NCBI RefSeq assembly: GCF_002287375.1
Contig: NZ_NPOA01000010.1
Location: 62,001-126,000, forward strand
Length of the DNA: 64,000 nt
Reading direction: 5' to 3'
DNA from: Virgibacillus profundi
GTDB lineage: Bacteria > Bacillota > Bacilli > Bacillales > Amphibacillaceae
This document shows positions 17,195-26,228 of this stretch, one piece after another (the first letter of the stretch is position 1; each line of letters opens with the position of its first letter). The translations under genes were made by a program, and so were the position numbers. The notes beneath the pieces are model-generated. The model was not told the DNA's origin and searched no databases. It was given only the letters and a program-made list of their open reading frames with translations.

Positions 17195-18022
17195 TCACTC
17201 TAAAATGGTAATGGTTACTGTTCGCCTACCCCAGTCGTATGCTTGATCCTTCGTTGGGAGGTGGATATCTATTCGATTTCCAACAATAGCGCCACCGGTA
17301 TCAGCAGCCACAGCATGCCCATAGCCTTCCACGTAAACTTTTGTGCCAAGCGGAATAACATTTGGATCTACGGCAATCACTTTTGCATGCGGATTCTCTT
17401 TTAAATTTACACCTGTTGCGGTGATCCCGGAACACCCTGTACAGTAAGCTGTATATGCAGTTGCTTCAACAGAAAATGTTCTGCCCTCTGCTTTTGATTG
17501 CTGTTTCTCCGGCTCTTCTTTCTTTTCAGGTTTACTTACTTTCTCACTTGTTTTCACACTGGCAACTGACTCAGATTTCGTGGATTTAGTAGATTCAGTC
17601 TCTGTATCAGCTGTTTGTTCCACTTGCTTTGTTGCTTTCTGTTGTACAGGAACCTCCCCATTTACTATCAACTGTTGTCCTGTGATGATCAAATCAGATG
17701 AAAGATCATTCCATACTTTCAGACTCTCAACTGTTACAGCATTGCCGTAAGCTTTGCTGATGTCGGTCAGTGTATCTCCTTTTTTTACATCATAATACTC
17801 TATTTGACTTTCATTAATTTTCAATACCTGTTTTGGATGAATTAAAGTAGAATTTAAACCATTCATATCCATCAATTCTTCCACTGTTGTGTTATGGTCA
17901 ATTGCTATATCCCAAAGCGTGTCGCCCTCTTGAATTTCATATTCAGCTTCAGCTGCGGAAACGGACACTGCAGAAATGCATAAAATAATTAAACCTACAA
18001 ACAAAGATACTAACTTTTTCAT
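17195..18022 (-). CDS. Secreted cell-wall protein with two LysM domains and a 3D domain (YocH-like)
   Basis: A 275-residue exported protein: Sec signal peptide (MKKLVSLFVGLIILCISAVSVSA), two LysM domains (about 27-70 and 75-118), a charged Thr/Ser/Lys/Glu-rich linker (about 125-180), and a C-terminal 3D domain (about 183-275) with the three conserved aspartates in the segments IAVDPNVIPLGTKV, AADTGGAI and GNRIDIHLP. LysM anchors to peptidoglycan; the 3D domain is related to lytic transglycosylase cores of the MltA type. In B. subtilis YocH has this layout and is controlled by WalR. Three TGTAA(C/T) hexamers lie upstream at 18083, 18114 and 18134 (minus strand), but not in the canonical 5-bp-spaced pair. 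Likely role: wall turnover. Confidence 0.88.
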   Translation of the reverse strand: MKKLVSLFVGLIILCISAVSVSAAEAEYEIQEGDTLWDIAIDHNTTVEELMDMNGLNSTLIHPKQVLKINESQIEYYDVKKGDTLTDISKAYGNAVTVESLKVWNDLSSDLIITGQQLIVNGEVPVQQKATKQVEQTADTETESTKSTKSESVASVKTSEKVSKPEKKEEPEKQQSKAEGRTFSVEATAYTAYCTGCSGITATGVNLKENPHAKVIAVDPNVIPLGTKVYVEGYGHAVAADTGGAIVGNRIDIHLPTKDQAYDWGRRTVTITILE

Positions 18023-18421
18023 TATGTAGTCCCCCTTTAATTATTGACAAACCAATCGTACCACGGTTACCCCCTATCTGTGGTTACAGCCTGTTTAAAA
18101 GAGGATGACACAAGTTACAATTCGAAGGACAACATTACAAATGAAATAAGTTAAGATTAATCAGTTCTATTTCCTCTCTCTCTTGCATAAAATATAATAG
18201 AGGCCTCTATGTCCGGGTCTATTTTCATGTAAATAATTAGTAAATTCGTCGTATTGTTTACTATATACGATCCTGCTATGCTAAATGAAAGAACTAGTCC
18301 TGTTTAAAAAACATTATACTTCAACTCACCACCTTGGAATACATTTTGTACGGCAACTGGGTTATTCACATAAAACTTTGATTCATTTAGCAGATTCCAA
18401 AAATCACGGAGGAGGCAAAAA
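18023..18421. promoter_or_regulatory. Divergent intergenic region between YocH-like and AprX-like genes
   Basis: Nearly 400 bp without a gene. A possible SigA promoter for the protease is TTGTTT at 18254-18259 and TATGCT at 18277-18282 (17-bp spacer). The left half holds the TGTAA hexamers mentioned for the YocH-like gene. No repeat or RNA gene was seen. Confidence 0.35.
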
Positions 18422-19717
18422 ATGAGTAACCGAAAAAAAGTATGGTTTGAAGATGCCGGCCGCAGACTGGATCCAGCTTTAGTGGAACAACTACATCTCA
18501 GAAGAAAAAAAGATCCCCACGAAACAAGTAATGACAACATCCCAGTGATTGTTTACTTCTCCAGGAATATTGAAAAAGACAAAAAGAATGAATTACTTCA
18601 AACCTGTCAAAAAGACAAAAATAATTCATTGGAAAAGGCTTTAGGATTTGGCGATACCGTATGTGGAAATCTGACACCTCAGATGATCAGGCAGGTTAAG
18701 GACCATGAAGCAGTCGATCGAATTTTCTATGACCGTAAAGTAACTACTTTTCTTGATATTGCCAGCAAGCAAATAGGAGCAGTCAATGTACAGGAGCAAT
18801 ATAATTTCACTGGAAAAGGTGTAACGGTTGCTGTAATTGATACAGGTGTCTTTCCTCACGACGACTTAATAAATCCTACGAATCGAATTGTTGCTTTTAA
18901 GGATTTTATTAATGATCAAGAACAACCCTACGATGATAATGGGCACGGAACCCATTGCGCCGGTGATGTAGCGGGCAATGCTTATCAGTCAGACGGCCTA
19001 TACATTGGTCCAGCTCCTGAAGCTTCAATTATTGGTTTGAAGGTACTGGATCAAGATGGCAGTGGTAGATTATCAACAATTATTCAGGGGATTGCTTGGT
19101 GTATTGAACATAAAGAGGAATATAACATTCGAATTATCTCTCTTTCTCTCGGTGCCCAGGCATATGAATCCTATCGGGACGATCCTTTATCACTGGCCGT
19201 ACAGGAGGCTTGGCATGATGGCATTGTAGTTTGTGCTGCTGCAGGAAACAGTGGGCCAAACCCAATGACAATCAGTACACCCGCCATCAATCCATTCATC
19301 ATTACTGTCGGATCCACCGTTGATCAAAATACTATTGCACGTTCAGATGATCAAATCGCAAACTACTCCAGTCGTGGGCCAACTATTGATTCATTAATAA
19401 AACCAGATATTTATACACCTGGAACTGATATCATTTCCCTGTTGGCACCAGGATCTGCACTGGAACAGCAAATTCCGGAACAAATTATAGATGAAAATTA
19501 TATACAATTATCTGGTACATCAATGGCAACCCCGATTTGTGCGGGTGTAATCGCATTAATGCTTGAAGCCAATCCCAATCTAAGTCCTAATGATGTGAAA
19601 AGCATTCTTCAGACAACTTCCGAGCCAGCACTTGATGACTTATGGGGCTATGTTGAGGCACAAAGTGCAGTAGATATGGCAGAAAGCTATTCCGGGAAAA
19701 AACAGAAAGTAAATTAA
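18422..19717 (+). CDS. aprX: Intracellular subtilisin-like serine protease (AprX type)
   Basis: A 431-residue S8 protease. The catalytic triad is complete: Asp140 in VAVIDTG, His175 in DNGHGTHCAGD, Ser367 in LSGTSMATPICAG, with AAAGNSG supplying the oxyanion Asn. There is no signal peptide; the N-terminal 115 residues (VIVYFSR..., CGNLTPQMIRQV) resemble the short propeptide-like region of AprX, a cytoplasmic subtilase of stationary phase. The length is close to the 442 residues of B. subtilis AprX. GGAGG precedes the ATG. It is monocistronic and ends at a strong terminator. Physiological substrates are not known. Confidence 0.9.
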   Translation: MSNRKKVWFEDAGRRLDPALVEQLHLRRKKDPHETSNDNIPVIVYFSRNIEKDKKNELLQTCQKDKNNSLEKALGFGDTVCGNLTPQMIRQVKDHEAVDRIFYDRKVTTFLDIASKQIGAVNVQEQYNFTGKGVTVAVIDTGVFPHDDLINPTNRIVAFKDFINDQEQPYDDNGHGTHCAGDVAGNAYQSDGLYIGPAPEASIIGLKVLDQDGSGRLSTIIQGIAWCIEHKEEYNIRIISLSLGAQAYESYRDDPLSLAVQEAWHDGIVVCAAAGNSGPNPMTISTPAINPFIITVGSTVDQNTIARSDDQIANYSSRGPTIDSLIKPDIYTPGTDIISLLAPGSALEQQIPEQIIDENYIQLSGTSMATPICAGVIALMLEANPNLSPNDVKSILQTTSEPALDDLWGYVEAQSAVDMAESYSGKKQKVN

Positions 19718-19745
19718 TTGAAGTAACCTTATACACCTAATCAAA

Positions 19746-19779
19746 AGCCCAAAAAGGCAGCAAACCTTTTTGGGCTTTC
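19746..19779 (+). terminator. Terminator after aprX
   Basis: AGCCCAAAAAGG / CCTTTTTGGGCT with a 7-base loop and trailing T residues; it separates the protease from the convergent CBS gene and may serve both strands. Confidence 0.85.
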
Positions 19780-19806
19780 TATTGAACGGGAGTACCAATT
19801 ACTAAT

Positions 19807-20244
19807 TTATTTTTGTGGTGCTGAAGGGGTTGAAATACTGGATAATGCCTGTCCAGCTGCACCATCAAACTGATTATCCACAGCCAAGTCACCCAAAGCA
19901 ACCATTCCTATAATTTGGCCATTTTCCACGACAGGCAACCTGCGAATTTGTTGCTGCGACATCAATTCTGCCGCTTGACGGACATCCATATCAGGTGTAC
20001 CCTGCACAACCTGCTGTGCCGTCATCACCTGGGATACCGGTGTTTGGGCAGCTTCTCCCTGCGCAGTGGAACGGAGCGTAATATCACGGTCAGTTATAAT
20101 CCCAACCATTTGACCATTGTTATTAATAACTGGAAGTGCCCCGATATTACTTTCACTCATCATAGCTGCTGCTTCCTGTATTGTCTGTGATTCATTGACT
20201 GTAAACACATTTGATGTCATTAAATTTCGTAATTGCTGTTCCAT
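19807..20244 (-). CDS. Two-CBS-domain protein (YhcV-like)
   Basis: A 145-residue protein made of a tandem CBS (Bateman) pair: residues 8-60 (MTSNVFTVNESQTIQEAAAM ... GALPVINNNGQMVGIITDRDI) and 73-125 (the second copy ending RRLPVVENGQIIGMVALGDLA). Such stand-alone pairs bind adenine nucleotides and act as small regulatory modules. The last 20 residues are a polar tail. GGGAGG precedes the ATG. B. subtilis YhcV and the stress protein family around it are the nearest relatives by appearance; a target protein cannot be named. Confidence 0.85.
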   Translation of the reverse strand: MEQQLRNLMTSNVFTVNESQTIQEAAAMMSESNIGALPVINNNGQMVGIITDRDITLRSTAQGEAAQTPVSQVMTAQQVVQGTPDMDVRQAAELMSQQQIRRLPVVENGQIIGMVALGDLAVDNQFDGAAGQALSSISTPSAPQK

Positions 20245-20348
20245 GTAAAAACCTCCCTTTCACTTCATTAGGATGGCTTAAAAAGTGGAAATTATTATAG
20301 GCAGTTTTTTCAAGTTTTATTGACATGAAAATATAGTCCAGGAAATTG

Positions 20349-20711
20349 TCATCTCCACCTTAGTGCAACTGTTAGTTTGCAGCATTCTGTTTCTTCTACA
20401 TGCGATTTGAACTCCAACCGCAAATTATCCGGATTGAAATGGACTTCTACTTCTGAGGAAATATCGATGGAGTTTATTAACCGTTCAACCTCTTCTATAT
20501 CCGAAGTTTGTGCCGCATACATTAATTCCTCATCAAATTCCTTTGAATCCGCTAATTTATCCAAGATCACACTGGCATCTTCCATTAGTTTTTTTGTTTC
20601 ATTAGCAGATTGATGAAAAAATTCAGGATCAACTGGCGGAAATTCACGAATAGGTAAGTAAGGATTATAAAAATATAGCGGATAATATCCTCTATAATAC
20701 AAGTAATACAT
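20349..20711 (-). CDS. Conserved Bacillaceae protein of unknown function with Tyr-rich N-terminus
   Basis: A 120-residue protein. It starts MYYLYYRGYYPLYFYNPYLP, a tyrosine/proline-rich segment like those of some spore-surface proteins, followed by an acidic helical region (residues 28-80) and a C-terminal beta-rich segment (VEVHFNPDNLRLEFKSHVEE) with adjacent cysteines (ECC). ATG 20711 is preferred over 20717 because the GGGAGGGAGG site is seven bases upstream of it and touches the earlier ATG. I do not recognise the family with certainty. Two spore genes (dpaA, cotA) are within 6 kb, so a spore-associated role is possible but unproven. Confidence 0.65.
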   Translation of the reverse strand: MYYLYYRGYYPLYFYNPYLPIREFPPVDPEFFHQSANETKKLMEDASVILDKLADSKEFDEELMYAAQTSDIEEVERLINSIDISSEVEVHFNPDNLRLEFKSHVEETECCKLTVALRWR

Positions 20712-20818
20712 GATCATACCTCCCTCCCAGGATAATTACAGCATATGTAACAATGCTAATTTATGAAAATAGAAAAGTCTGATATTATATAAATTAAACA
20801 TAAGCATTCATAAAGAAT

Positions 20819-20827
20819 CATAGTTTA
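20819..20827 (+). promoter_or_regulatory. Possible SigK -10 element upstream of dpaA
   Basis: CATAGTTTA fits the mother-cell sigma-K -10 pattern CATANNNTA, 74 bp before the dpaA start; dpaA is sigma-K dependent in B. subtilis. The AC of a possible -35 is two bases too far away, so this is tentative. Confidence 0.35.
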
Positions 20828-20900
20828 AATTTATGAATGAAAATTTAATAGCCTATTTTTAAAAAATAAAAATATATATGATGGAAAGGTGGGATTTATT

Positions 20901-21794
20901 TTGTTAAAAGATCTTCATGTTCTATTAATTGGTGGAGATGCAAGGTATCTGGAAATCATTGATAAGTTGGTTAATGAAGGGGTAAAGGTTTATTTAATTG
21001 GGTATGATCAACTATCATTTAATAACCCGAACATTATAAATTCGAAAATAGATAAAATTAACTTTAAAGCCATTGATGCAATCATCTTACCGGTTGCAGG
21101 TACGGATACAGCAGGAGAAGTAGAGGCTATATACTCTGACAACACTGTTTATCTATCAGAAGAAATGCTTATTCAAACACCGGAACACTGTATTATTTAT
21201 ACAGGTACAACTAATTCTTTTTTAAATACTGCTGTAAAATCAGCCAACCGTAAATTAATCGTATTATTTGACCGTGACGATATTGCGATATTCAATTCCA
21301 TTCCTACTGCTGAAGGTGCATTAAATCTGGCAATAGAAGAAACTGATTTTACCATTCATGGTGCTAATGTCATGGTGCTTGGATTTGGCAGAGTCGGTTT
21401 TACTGTAGCACGACTTTTTGATTCAGTTGGAGCAAATGTTAGTGTAGCAGCAAGAAGACCTTCAGCAATCGCCCGCATTAAGGAAATGGGGTTAACATCT
21501 GTCAAGGTCAGTGAAATGGAGCAGGAAATTACCGATATGGCTATATGCATAAATACAATCCCACAGCAAATTTTGAACGAAAAGGTAATTTCAGCTATGG
21601 ATAAATCTGCACTGATTATTGACCTTGCCTCCAAACCCGGAGGTATGGATTTTGCGTTTGCTAAGAAAAAAGGAGTCAAGGCAATTCATGCACTTGGTAT
21701 GCCTGGAAAAACCGCCCCTAAAACAGCAGGAAGGATTATTGGCGAAGTACTTTTAGAGTTACTAAAAGAAATAGAAAAAACACCAAAACACTAA
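20901..21794 (+). CDS. dpaA: Dipicolinate synthase subunit A
   Basis: A 297-residue protein clearly like SpoVFA/DpaA: LIGGDARYLEII at the N-terminus, FDRDDIAIFNSIPTAEGALN in the middle, a dinucleotide fold (VMVLGFGRVGFTVARLF), and LIIDLASKPGGMDF plus GMPGKTAPKTAG near the end. With the flavoprotein subunit DpaB it converts dihydroxytetrahydrodipicolinate to dipicolinic acid in the mother cell; the product fills the spore core. TTG 20901 is chosen as start because AAGGTGGG is eight bases upstream and the protein then begins MLKDLHV, in register with B. subtilis MLTGLKI. In B. subtilis dpaA is followed by dpaB; here a terminator follows at once and no dpaB is in the window. Confidence 0.92.
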   Translation: MLKDLHVLLIGGDARYLEIIDKLVNEGVKVYLIGYDQLSFNNPNIINSKIDKINFKAIDAIILPVAGTDTAGEVEAIYSDNTVYLSEEMLIQTPEHCIIYTGTTNSFLNTAVKSANRKLIVLFDRDDIAIFNSIPTAEGALNLAIEETDFTIHGANVMVLGFGRVGFTVARLFDSVGANVSVAARRPSAIARIKEMGLTSVKVSEMEQEITDMAICINTIPQQILNEKVISAMDKSALIIDLASKPGGMDFAFAKKKGVKAIHALGMPGKTAPKTAGRIIGEVLLELLKEIEKTPKH

Positions 21795-21819
21795 GTTAAA
21801 AGTGCTTTGGTGTTTTTTT
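21777..21819. terminator. Bidirectional terminator between dpaA and the TetM-like gene
   Basis: AAAACACCAAA / TTTGGTGTTTTTTT; the left arm is formed by the last codons of dpaA, and the right arm abuts the stop codon of the convergent GTPase gene. Confidence 0.8.
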
Positions 21820-23770
21820 ACAATGCGTGCATCTCCTCTTCTGCCTGATCCCAAGGTACTTTATATCCACTTCCTTTTGCACAGAATATAGATGCAGATG
21901 TATATTCCGGATCCGTGTCTTTATTATAGGATATTTTCTGAATAACCACTTCCTCATTATGACAACGATCATACCCGCCAAATTTAAGATTCAGTATCCC
22001 TTTTCCATGTGTAAAAGAAGTAAACATAGCATTGTAGTTCATGAACGTTGCGACTGGCACTCTCCCGGTAACTGTCACTTTTCCCTCAACTGTTTCCGGT
22101 GGTGCAAAACTTCCATGTGCCTGCTGAATATCTGATAAAACTCTGCCAATATAGTCTAAATCAACTTTAATTTTAAAATCATAGTAAGGCTCAAGTAATA
22201 CATTATTTGCTTTTTCCAAACCCTGCCTCAGTGCCCGGTATGTAGCTTCACGAAAATCACCACCGGAAGTGTGCTTATTATGTGCTCTTCCTGTCAGTAG
22301 CGTAATTTTTACGTCTGTAAATGCTGAACCTGTTAATATCCCATGATGTTCACGCTCAAATAAATGATGACAAACTAAATTTTGATTCCCGACTGACAGA
22401 TCATTCGTATGACAAACATTTTCAAATGCAGTCCCACTATTTCTTTCCGCTGGTTCTATTTTAAGATGTACTTCCGCATAATGTTTCAGAGGTTCAAAAT
22501 GGCCATACCCATTTACTGCAGAATCTACTGTTTCCTTGTACAATATTTTCGGTTCTTCAAAGGAAACCTCAAGCTGAAACCGTTCCCTGACAAGTTGTTC
22601 CAGTACCTCCAGCTGGATAATACCCATAACTTGGATATAAATCTCCTGGAATTTTTCATCCCAATGTACACGTAATGACGGTTCTTCAGCATCTAAGATG
22701 TTAAAGCATCGTAGTACATCTTTTACATGATAGGAAGAATCAAAAACAACCTTGGACTTTAGCGCAGGAATCAACTCATGACTTGCCCACTCTACAACTT
22801 CACCTATCCCATCGCCAACAACAGCCCTGGATAACCCTATCACGGCAAAAAGCTCCCCTGCTTGGACATGATCAACTATTTGGTATTTCTCACCATTATA
22901 AACTCTTAGTTGTGTTACTTTCTCTGATGTTCTATTTTCCCCGTTCCCATAGCTGATTATCTCCCGTACTTTTAATGTCCCTTGTAAAGCTTTAAGGAAA
23001 GTAACTCTGTTTCCATCATTATCATAACGAATTTTATAAACCTTCCCGGCAAAATCAACATTGTCAGTGTATGCAGTTTCCGTTAATTGATCCAGCTTCT
23101 CTAAAAACGCTATAACACCAATATCCTGTAATGCAGAACCACTGCAGCACGGAAATATTTCACCTTCCTTTATCATCGATACGAATGAATGTAGCCATAA
23201 ATCTTTATCGTATCCTGATTCCATATACGTTTCAAAGAGCAACTCATCCCGCTCAGCAATAAATTCGATTAAATCATTCTTCATCTTTCCATCGCTAAAA
23301 GAAGTTGAGATTTCACATACATCCTCTGACAAATTTAAACGTATCCCATCAAGCACCCTGGTGATATCTGCACCTTCTCTATCTGTCTTATTTATAAAGA
23401 AAAATACAGGAACGCTATGTTTCTGAAGCAATTGCCATACTGTTTCCGTAAAGCCTTCTACTCCTTCAACTGCACTTACGATTACAATTGCATAGTCCAT
23501 TACCTGGATAGCCCGTTCCATTTCCGGTGAAAAATCAATGTGTCCAGGTGTATCAATGAGATAATAAGTTGATTCATTATACTTAAACATTCCCTGGTCA
23601 GCAAAAATAGTAATCCCCCGCGCTCGCTCTATTTCATGACTGTCGAGATAAGCTCCTTTGTGATCTACACGTCCTCTTTGTTTAATACTTTTTGTATGGT
23701 ATAGCAATTGTTCGGAAAAGGTCGTTTTCCCTGCATCTACATGTGCCAATATACCAATTGTTTTATTCAT
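21818..23770 (-). CDS. TetM/EF-G-like translation factor GTPase (ribosomal protection family)
   Basis: A 650-residue translational GTPase. G-motifs: HVDAGKTT (G1), RGIT (G2), DTPGHIDF (G3), NKTD (G4). The remaining domains match the ribosomal-protection class related to EF-G (length about 640-650, against about 690 for EF-G), ending KVPWDQAEEEMHAL. TetM-type proteins expel tetracycline from the ribosome. The sequence also resembles the chromosomal TetM-like GTPases of soil Bacilli, which give weak or no resistance, so a resistance phenotype is only a possibility. ATG 23770 is preceded by AAGGGG; six further codons upstream lack a site. No leader peptide or attenuator was seen upstream. Confidence 0.85.
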   Translation of the reverse strand: MNKTIGILAHVDAGKTTFSEQLLYHTKSIKQRGRVDHKGAYLDSHEIERARGITIFADQGMFKYNESTYYLIDTPGHIDFSPEMERAIQVMDYAIVIVSAVEGVEGFTETVWQLLQKHSVPVFFFINKTDREGADITRVLDGIRLNLSEDVCEISTSFSDGKMKNDLIEFIAERDELLFETYMESGYDKDLWLHSFVSMIKEGEIFPCCSGSALQDIGVIAFLEKLDQLTETAYTDNVDFAGKVYKIRYDNDGNRVTFLKALQGTLKVREIISYGNGENRTSEKVTQLRVYNGEKYQIVDHVQAGELFAVIGLSRAVVGDGIGEVVEWASHELIPALKSKVVFDSSYHVKDVLRCFNILDAEEPSLRVHWDEKFQEIYIQVMGIIQLEVLEQLVRERFQLEVSFEEPKILYKETVDSAVNGYGHFEPLKHYAEVHLKIEPAERNSGTAFENVCHTNDLSVGNQNLVCHHLFEREHHGILTGSAFTDVKITLLTGRAHNKHTSGGDFREATYRALRQGLEKANNVLLEPYYDFKIKVDLDYIGRVLSDIQQAHGSFAPPETVEGKVTVTGRVPVATFMNYNAMFTSFTHGKGILNLKFGGYDRCHNEEVVIQKISYNKDTDPEYTSASIFCAKGSGYKVPWDQAEEEMHAL

Positions 23771-23905
23771 TCCGTCCCCTTCTTTCATATAGCTATATTA
23801 ACCTAAAAAATAAGTTGATCTTTATAAAAATTTAGAATATAGTTTATATGTATGGCTTTAAAAGTACGATAAAAACCTAATTTCATGAAACTATTTTGAT
23901 TTTTT

Positions 23906-23932
23906 CGAAACCTTTTACATAAGTAATCCGTA
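23906..23932 (+). promoter_or_regulatory. ECF sigma (SigW-type) promoter for yuaF-floT
   Basis: CGAAAC at 23906-23911, continuing CTTTT, then CGTA at 23929-23932, resembles the SigW consensus TGAAAC-N16-CGTA with one extra spacer base and one -35 mismatch. The homologous yuaF-yuaG operon of B. subtilis is SigW-controlled. Confidence 0.6.
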
Positions 23933-23986
23933 AGTAAATTATAAGGGAAAACAATTTTAATATAAACAATAAGGATGTGAACTAAC

Positions 23987-24529
23987 GTGACGCTCTTCGG
24001 TACATCGATGGAAACAATTTATTTAACGATGCTTATTATAGCTGGGAGCCTGACTGTTTTATATATCTTCTTTGGAGATATTTTAGAAGGAATCGGTGAA
24101 GCGATCGGGTTAAATCCAGCTCTCATTTTAGCTTTTATTACTTTTTTCTCAGCTTCCGGCTATATATTCGAAACTGTCACATCATTTTCCAGTCTGGTTA
24201 TTATGGTTGTCTCCATTATTAGCGCATTACTGCTGGACATACTTCTTAATATTTTCGTCCTTATTCCACTCTCTTCTGCGGAAGAATCCCTCAGTTATAC
24301 AGAGGAATCCCTAAAAGGCAGGGTAGGAAAGATTATCATTCCTATTCCCGAAAATGGCTTTGGTGAGATCGTCATTGAGAGTAAAAGCGGAATGATTTCA
24401 AAGCCGGCAACAGGGTATGAAAATGAAGCCATTGCTGGTGGTAAACGAGTACTGGTCATTGAAGTAAAAAAAGGTGTCTTATATGTAATTCCATATGAAA
24501 ATAATTTAGATGCCGAGCATACTGTTTAA
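23987..24529 (+). CDS. yuaF: NfeD-like membrane protein YuaF
   Basis: A 180-residue protein: three or four membrane helices (about residues 8-100) and a C-terminal OB-fold of the NfeD type (SLKGRVGKIIIPIPENGFGEIVIES ... AIAGGKRVLVIEVKKGVLYVIPY). NfeD proteins pair with stomatin/flotillin-type proteins in membrane microdomains. The start is GTG 23987 behind AAGGATG. The flotillin gene follows 63 bp downstream, and the ECF-type promoter at 23906 would drive both in response to envelope stress. Confidence 0.88.
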   Translation: MTLFGTSMETIYLTMLIIAGSLTVLYIFFGDILEGIGEAIGLNPALILAFITFFSASGYIFETVTSFSSLVIMVVSIISALLLDILLNIFVLIPLSSAEESLSYTEESLKGRVGKIIIPIPENGFGEIVIESKSGMISKPATGYENEAIAGGKRVLVIEVKKGVLYVIPYENNLDAEHTV

Positions 24530-24592
24530 TCTACTCATCCACTTGGATAAGTATTTTAATAAAATTTTATTAGAATTAAAGGGGGAAAAGGA

Positions 24593-26143
24593 ATGTTTGA
24601 AGGCTTTTGGATCATTATTGGAATCGTAGTATTTCTAGTTCTCGCACTTATTGGTGTGTTTGTTTCAAAATATCGCACGGCTGGTCCTGATGAAGCATTA
24701 ATTGTCACGGGGAGTTATCTGGGTGGTAAGAATGTACATATTGATGAATCCGGGAATAAAGTAAAAATCATTCGCGGTGGAGGTACATTTGTATTACCAG
24801 TTTTCCAGCAGGCTGAACCACTAAGCTTGCTTTCCAGTAAACTGGAAGTTACGACTCCGGAAGTCTATACGGAGCAGGGTGTTCCCGTAATGGCTGATGG
24901 TACTGCCATTATTAAAATCGGGGGATCAATTAGTGAAATCGCTACAGCTGCAGAACAATTTTTAGGAAAAGCAAAGGAAGATCGCGAAAATGAGGCGAAA
25001 GAAGTTCTGGAAGGTCATCTTCGTTCCATCCTGGGATCGATGACTGTAGAGGAAATTTATAAGAACAGGGATAAATTTTCACAGGAAGTTCAACGTGTTG
25101 CATCACAGGATTTAGCAAAAATGGGACTGATCATTGTTTCCTTCACGATTAAAGATGTGAAAGATAAAAATGGTTACCTGGAATCCTTAGGTAAACCAAG
25201 AATTGCTCAAGTAAAACGTGATGCAGATATTGCAACAGCTGAAGCGGATAAGGAAACACGTATTTTCCGTGCTGAAGCTGCAAAGGATGCACAAAGAGCA
25301 GAGCTCGAACGTGCCACTGAAATTGCCGAATCTGAAAAAGAAAATCAAATGAAAACAGCTGACTATCGACGTGATCAGGATGTTGCTAAAGCACGTGCCG
25401 ACCAGGCATATGATCTGGAAACAGCTCGTTCCAAGCAGGAAGTTACAGAACAAGAAATGCAAATCAAAATCATTGAACGTCAAAAACAAATTGAGTTAGA
25501 GGAAAAAGAAATTCTCCGTCGTGAAAGACAGTACGACTCTGAAGTTAAGAAGAAAGCTGATGCGGATCGTTATGCTGTGGAGCAGGCTGCTGTTGCAGAT
25601 AAGGCAAAACAATTTGCAGATGCAGATGCCAACCAATACCGTATTGAGTCACAGGCAAAAGCTGATGCAGAAAGAGTACGTGTAGATGGTCTTGCAAAGG
25701 CTGATGCAGAAAGAGCTCAAGGTGAATCAGAAGCAGAAGTTATTCGCCTGAAAGGTTTGGCAGAAGCGGAAGCCAAAGAAAAAATTGCCGAGGCATTCGA
25801 ACAATTCGGTCAGGCTGCTGTACTCGACATGGTTATCAAGATGCTTCCTGAATATGCGAAGGAAGTTGCTGCACCACTTGGCAATATCGACAAAATCACA
25901 GTTGTTGATACAGGCAGTGCCAATGGTGAAGGTGGAGCGAATAAAGTATCAGGCTATGCAACCAATTTGATGTCTACCCTTCAGGAATCACTAAAAGCTT
26001 CATCCGGTATTGATGTGAAGGAATTACTTGAAAATATAACAGGAAAGAACAGCCTGCCTGATGATCTTGATCTTGATCAGTTGCGATACGAAAAGAAAGA
26101 AAATGAACAATTAGCAGCAAGTGAAACGGAAAATGATAATTAA
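24593..26143 (+). CDS. floT: Flotillin (FloT/YuaG)
   Basis: A 516-residue flotillin: one N-terminal membrane-entering helix (residues 4-24), the SPFH/band 7 domain (about 27-200), and a long alanine/glutamate-rich coiled coil (about 200-390) with the EAxA-type repeats of flotillins (ADAERVRVDGLAKADAERAQ), then a variable polar C-terminus. It scaffolds ordered membrane microdomains and affects secretion, signalling and membrane fluidity. It is co-transcribed with yuaF. A strong ribosome binding site (AAGGGGG) precedes the ATG and a terminator follows 20 bp after the stop. Confidence 0.93.
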   Translation: MFEGFWIIIGIVVFLVLALIGVFVSKYRTAGPDEALIVTGSYLGGKNVHIDESGNKVKIIRGGGTFVLPVFQQAEPLSLLSSKLEVTTPEVYTEQGVPVMADGTAIIKIGGSISEIATAAEQFLGKAKEDRENEAKEVLEGHLRSILGSMTVEEIYKNRDKFSQEVQRVASQDLAKMGLIIVSFTIKDVKDKNGYLESLGKPRIAQVKRDADIATAEADKETRIFRAEAAKDAQRAELERATEIAESEKENQMKTADYRRDQDVAKARADQAYDLETARSKQEVTEQEMQIKIIERQKQIELEEKEILRRERQYDSEVKKKADADRYAVEQAAVADKAKQFADADANQYRIESQAKADAERVRVDGLAKADAERAQGESEAEVIRLKGLAEAEAKEKIAEAFEQFGQAAVLDMVIKMLPEYAKEVAAPLGNIDKITVVDTGSANGEGGANKVSGYATNLMSTLQESLKASSGIDVKELLENITGKNSLPDDLDLDQLRYEKKENEQLAASETENDN

Positions 26144-26162
26144 AAAAGGTTTAGCCACAAGT

Positions 26163-26195
26163 TAGAGGGATGTGAGATCCCTCTCTTTTTTTTTG
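26163..26195 (+). terminator. Terminator after floT
   Basis: AGAGGGAT-GTGAG-ATCCCTCT followed by a run of nine T residues. Confidence 0.9.
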
Positions 26196-26228
26196 ACTCT
26201 TTTCGTAAGTTTTGTAGCTATTGAATTA

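Noticed and set aside
18083-18139. WalR site upstream of the YocH-like gene
   Set aside because: Three TGTAA(C/T) hexamers are present but none form the direct repeat with 5-bp spacing that WalR requires.
21818-23770. Acquired tetracycline-resistance gene on a mobile element
   Set aside because: The GTPase is TetM-like, but there are no mobile-element genes, leader peptide or composition shift around it; an intrinsic chromosomal relative is more likely.
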